9,234 nt of DNA, taken from positions 1 to 9,234 of the forward strand of contig JADFWE010000115.1 in NCBI GenBank assembly GCA_015222915.1. Reading direction: 5' to 3'. The stretch is from Pseudomonadota bacterium. GTDB lineage: Bacteria > Pseudomonadota > Gammaproteobacteria > SZUA-229. The notes beneath the pieces are model-generated. The model had not been told where the DNA came from, ran no database searches, and worked only from the letters and a program-made list of their open reading frames with translations. Numbering within the stretch: position 1 is the stretch's first letter; every line of letters starts with the position of its first letter. The position numbers and the translations under genes were made by a program. Shown here one piece after another: positions 7,237 through 9,234 of the stretch.

Positions 7237-7958
7237 TTCGCGTGGCGAGAAGAGAAGCGGGTTTTACACTGATCGAGATCGCGGTGGTACTGGTTATTAT
7301 CGGCTTGCTGCTGGGTAGTTTCATCAATACCTTTGCGCAAAGAATCGACACGACGAGAAGAGATAATACAAAAAAGGAGCTGGAGGAGATCAAGAGCGTT
7401 ATCATGGCGTACGCGTACACTAAATCACCGCCCTATATTCCCTGTCCGGATACAGATTCACCTTTAGATGGAATCGAGAATCGCAGTGGCGCTTCATGTA
7501 CTTCTGCACATGGTTTCGTGCCCTGGGTGACGCTCGGCGTTGGTTATTCAGATGCCTGGGGTAACCGTTATCGTTACTGGGTGAGACCCGATTATTCGGG
7601 CAGCTCAGGGTTTTCATTAACGACCGCAGATGATTCGGCGAAGGACGCAAGAGTGTTCACGAGGGTGCAACATACGGTGCAAGATCTCACCGATAATGCA
7701 GTGGTCGTGATCTTCTCACAGGGTAAGAATGGCTTAGGTGCGCGTAGCTTCGAAGGTACGGACCGGGCGCCGGTACCGGCGGTGGGTGGCGGACATGATG
7801 ATGAACGTGAAAATCTCGATCTCGACATCGCATTCGTATCTCGTGATCTAAGGGTAGAAGGTGCGACGACAGTAAATGGCGGCATCTTTGACGATATCGT
7901 TATCTGGATAGGCGCCCTGGAACTCAAAGCTAAAATGGTCGAAGCGGGCGTTTTGTAG
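7230..7958 (+). CDS. Type IV prepilin / pseudopilin with CPD-type C-terminal domain
   Basis: A 242-residue prepilin. The leader (MLVRVARREAG) is followed by FTLIEIAVVLVIIGLLLGSF, giving a textbook prepilin peptidase site after G11 with Phe at +1 and Glu16 at +5. The helix serves as membrane anchor and then filament core. The exported domain has IPCPD (70-74), C90, GFVPWVTLG (95-103), DAWGNRYRYWV (108-118), NAVVVIFSQGKNGLGA (156-171) and FDDIVIWIG (220-228). C72 and C90 are the only cysteines and probably form a disulfide. The same ordered motifs occur in the preceding 503-residue protein, so the two are related. It overlaps that gene by 7 bases and is the last gene of the run. It is larger than a typical major pilin, so a minor pilin or pseudopilin is likelier; whether it is the main filament subunit cannot be told from this window. 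Confidence 0.88.
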   Translation: MLVRVARREAGFTLIEIAVVLVIIGLLLGSFINTFAQRIDTTRRDNTKKELEEIKSVIMAYAYTKSPPYIPCPDTDSPLDGIENRSGASCTSAHGFVPWVTLGVGYSDAWGNRYRYWVRPDYSGSSGFSLTTADDSAKDARVFTRVQHTVQDLTDNAVVVIFSQGKNGLGARSFEGTDRAPVPAVGGGHDDERENLDLDIAFVSRDLRVEGATTVNGGIFDDIVIWIGALELKAKMVEAGVL

Positions 7959-7990
7959 ATATAACCTGCGCGAGGCTGATATTCCCTATC

Positions 7991-9234
7991 TTAATGGTCG
8001 TTCTTGAGCGTGTTCTGTAGAGAGAAGCAAACCTTACCTTCTGTATTATCACTCACCGTCAATTCATAACCGTGATTGATCGCCAGTTCACGTGACTGGA
8101 ACAAGCCTATACCGAATCCGTCGTTAGAAGATACGATCTCTTTGAGCAGGTGAGGAAAAATTTCCGCAGAAATGGCGCTGCCGGTATCGGTAACGGTTAG
8201 CCGGAGAGCCTCCTTGTTTTTTTCCAGGGTTATAAAAATCTCAAGCTGTGATTCACGTATTCGTTTGCTCCTCGCGTTATCCAGGAGATTTTCGACGACG
8301 GTGGTAAAAGCATCTATCGGGATATCGGTGTCCTGATCGATTTCAGCTGAAAAATCGATGTGTCTGTCAGCGTAGCGCATCTGCAGCTGGTCCCACCAGT
8401 GCAACATGGAACCGGTCGCAATTTTTTCGTCATCTTTATTCTTTGCCGGTGCGCGAAGTTTTTCCAAGGTGGTGTTGAGGCGCTGGGTTAACAGGGGCAT
8501 CTGTTTTTTTAATACGTCGATGATCTCCTGTATCTGCGCATCATTATCATTCAGTATCTGGGTCATGGTCTGTGTCGATTGTAGAATGTTTTTTACATCA
8601 TGAGTCAACTTTGACCCGGTTTCATAGATAGCTTTCAGGTGCGCCTGTTTGATGAGCTGCTGCTCCTGCAGCTTGGCGAGATAGTAAAACACCTGCACAT
8701 TGAGCAATAGCTTTGCATGTAGAGATAATGACGGCCCAACCGGGGTAAAAGTATATAGCCGTAGTTTTATCTTCTTATCTTCGACCTCGATAACATAAGG
8801 TGATCTCTCGCCTTCGAGCTTGCTGTCCGCCTCTGTCTCCCAGTAAACGCCGCATACCCAGTGCTGCTGTAGAAGATATGTTGATGTGGCGGACAGAAAG
8901 GTAGAAGGCCTGAGTGATGCGTTAGCTTCCAGTGTCGACACATGGGTAAACCATTGCTCGAAAGGGCCGCCTATATTAAGGATGTATTTCTCAAGGAGCT
9001 GCGAGAGACCTTTAAATCCGGCGCGCGGCGTCCACAAAAAAGCCATGGTGAATAGAAACAGGCTGAGGATGAATACGCTGATCGCCAGCGACTCGATGTA
9101 TGGCTGCTGTGTGGCCAGTGTGATCAGTGCGCTGCTCATGCATAAGAAGGTGATCAGTAATACGATCAGAAAACCGCGGATAAAATCGACCTGTTTGGAA
9201 GATGTGTCGTTTACCGGAACGAATAGCAGTACCA
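7991..9234 (-). CDS. Membrane sensor histidine kinase, partial (5' end beyond window)
   Basis: Minus-strand frame with stop (TTA on the plus strand) at 7991-7993. The first in-window ATG complement is at 9137-9139, but the frame stays open to the right edge. The extra 31 codons are strongly hydrophobic and complete a membrane helix spanning that Met, so the true start lies outside. Counting from that Met: a second membrane helix about 16-36; a GAF-like region about 57-140; a helical linker; an H-box with H180 (KLTHDVKN, 177-184); an N-box VVENLLDNAR (281-290); G1 DTG (318-320); and G2 GFGIG (341-345). All core catalytic parts needed for autophosphorylation are present. No receiver domain follows the C terminus (ends LKNDH). 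The layout resembles PrsK-type kinases of XrtA/PEP-CTERM systems, but that label is tentative. The gene is convergent to the pilus run, and its partner regulator is not in the window. Confidence 0.85.
   Translation of the reverse strand, partial: VLLFVPVNDTSSKQVDFIRGFLIVLLITFLCMSSALITLATQQPYIESLAISVFILSLFLFTMAFLWTPRAGFKGLSQLLEKYILNIGGPFEQWFTHVSTLEANASLRPSTFLSATSTYLLQQHWVCGVYWETEADSKLEGERSPYVIEVEDKKIKLRLYTFTPVGPSLSLHAKLLLNVQVFYYLAKLQEQQLIKQAHLKAIYETGSKLTHDVKNILQSTQTMTQILNDNDAQIQEIIDVLKKQMPLLTQRLNTTLEKLRAPAKNKDDEKIATGSMLHWWDQLQMRYADRHIDFSAEIDQDTDIPIDAFTTVVENLLDNARSKRIRESQLEIFITLEKNKEALRLTVTDTGSAISAEIFPHLLKEIVSSNDGFGIGLFQSRELAINHGYELTVSDNTEGKVCFSLQNTLKNDH

Noticed and set aside
7959..7990. Possible bidirectional terminator between the convergent genes
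   Set aside because: The 32-base gap has no stable GC-rich hairpin followed by a T tract on either strand; only a three-base-pair CCT/AGG stem around GCGCG is visible.
8406..8603. 65-codon plus-strand open frame inside the kinase gene
   Set aside because: It is antisense to the H-box region of a well-supported histidine kinase, has no convincing ribosome site, and its composition is that of a shadow frame.
1..9234. Mobile element, CRISPR array, phage or toxin-antitoxin content
   Set aside because: No transposase, integrase, inverted terminal repeats, regularly spaced direct repeats or small paired toxin/antitoxin genes were seen; the region is a continuous gene run plus one kinase gene.

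Overview
The window looks like part of a proteobacterial chromosome, probably gamma- or betaproteobacterial. This is inferred from the MSHA-like gene set, the moderate G+C by eye and ordinary Shine-Dalgarno use; no rRNA or taxonomic marker is present. Nearly all of it is coding. No tRNA, rRNA, CRISPR array, insertion sequence or attachment site was seen.

Positions 1-7958 hold one tightly packed plus-strand gene run for a type IV filament (type IV pilus/MSHA/type II secretion-like) assembly machine. In order: the 3' end of a TPR protein (MshN-like position); a GspE/PilB-superfamily assembly ATPase with an MshEN-type N-terminal domain; a GspF/PilC/MshG platform protein; a 524-residue single-pass protein with GspL-like (fused PilM-PilN-like) layout; a PilO/GspM-like protein; a small exported PilP/MshK-like protein; a large 503-residue PilX/GspK-like prepilin lacking Glu+5; and a 242-residue classical prepilin with Glu+5. 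Gaps between genes are at most 15 bases, and several genes overlap (TAATG; 8, 47 and 7 bases), so one transcript with translational coupling is likely. The promoter must lie upstream of the window. Secretin, major pilin, retraction ATPase and prepilin peptidase are not seen here.

Inferred teamwork: the ATPase docks on the platform protein and the cytoplasmic part of the GspL-like protein. The GspL-like and PilO-like proteins form the inner-membrane alignment complex. The PilP/MshK-like protein links this to an outer-membrane secretin encoded elsewhere. The two prepilins, which share a recurring cysteine- and Trp-containing domain (two copies in the large one), would form or cap the filament. 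I recognise the sequence patterns of the accessory proteins as a recurrent but, to my knowledge, functionally uncharacterised variant of the MSHA-type system.

Positions 7991-9234 hold a convergent minus-strand sensor histidine kinase gene whose 5' end runs off the window. Only 32 bases separate it from the last prepilin gene, and no clear intrinsic terminator is visible between them.
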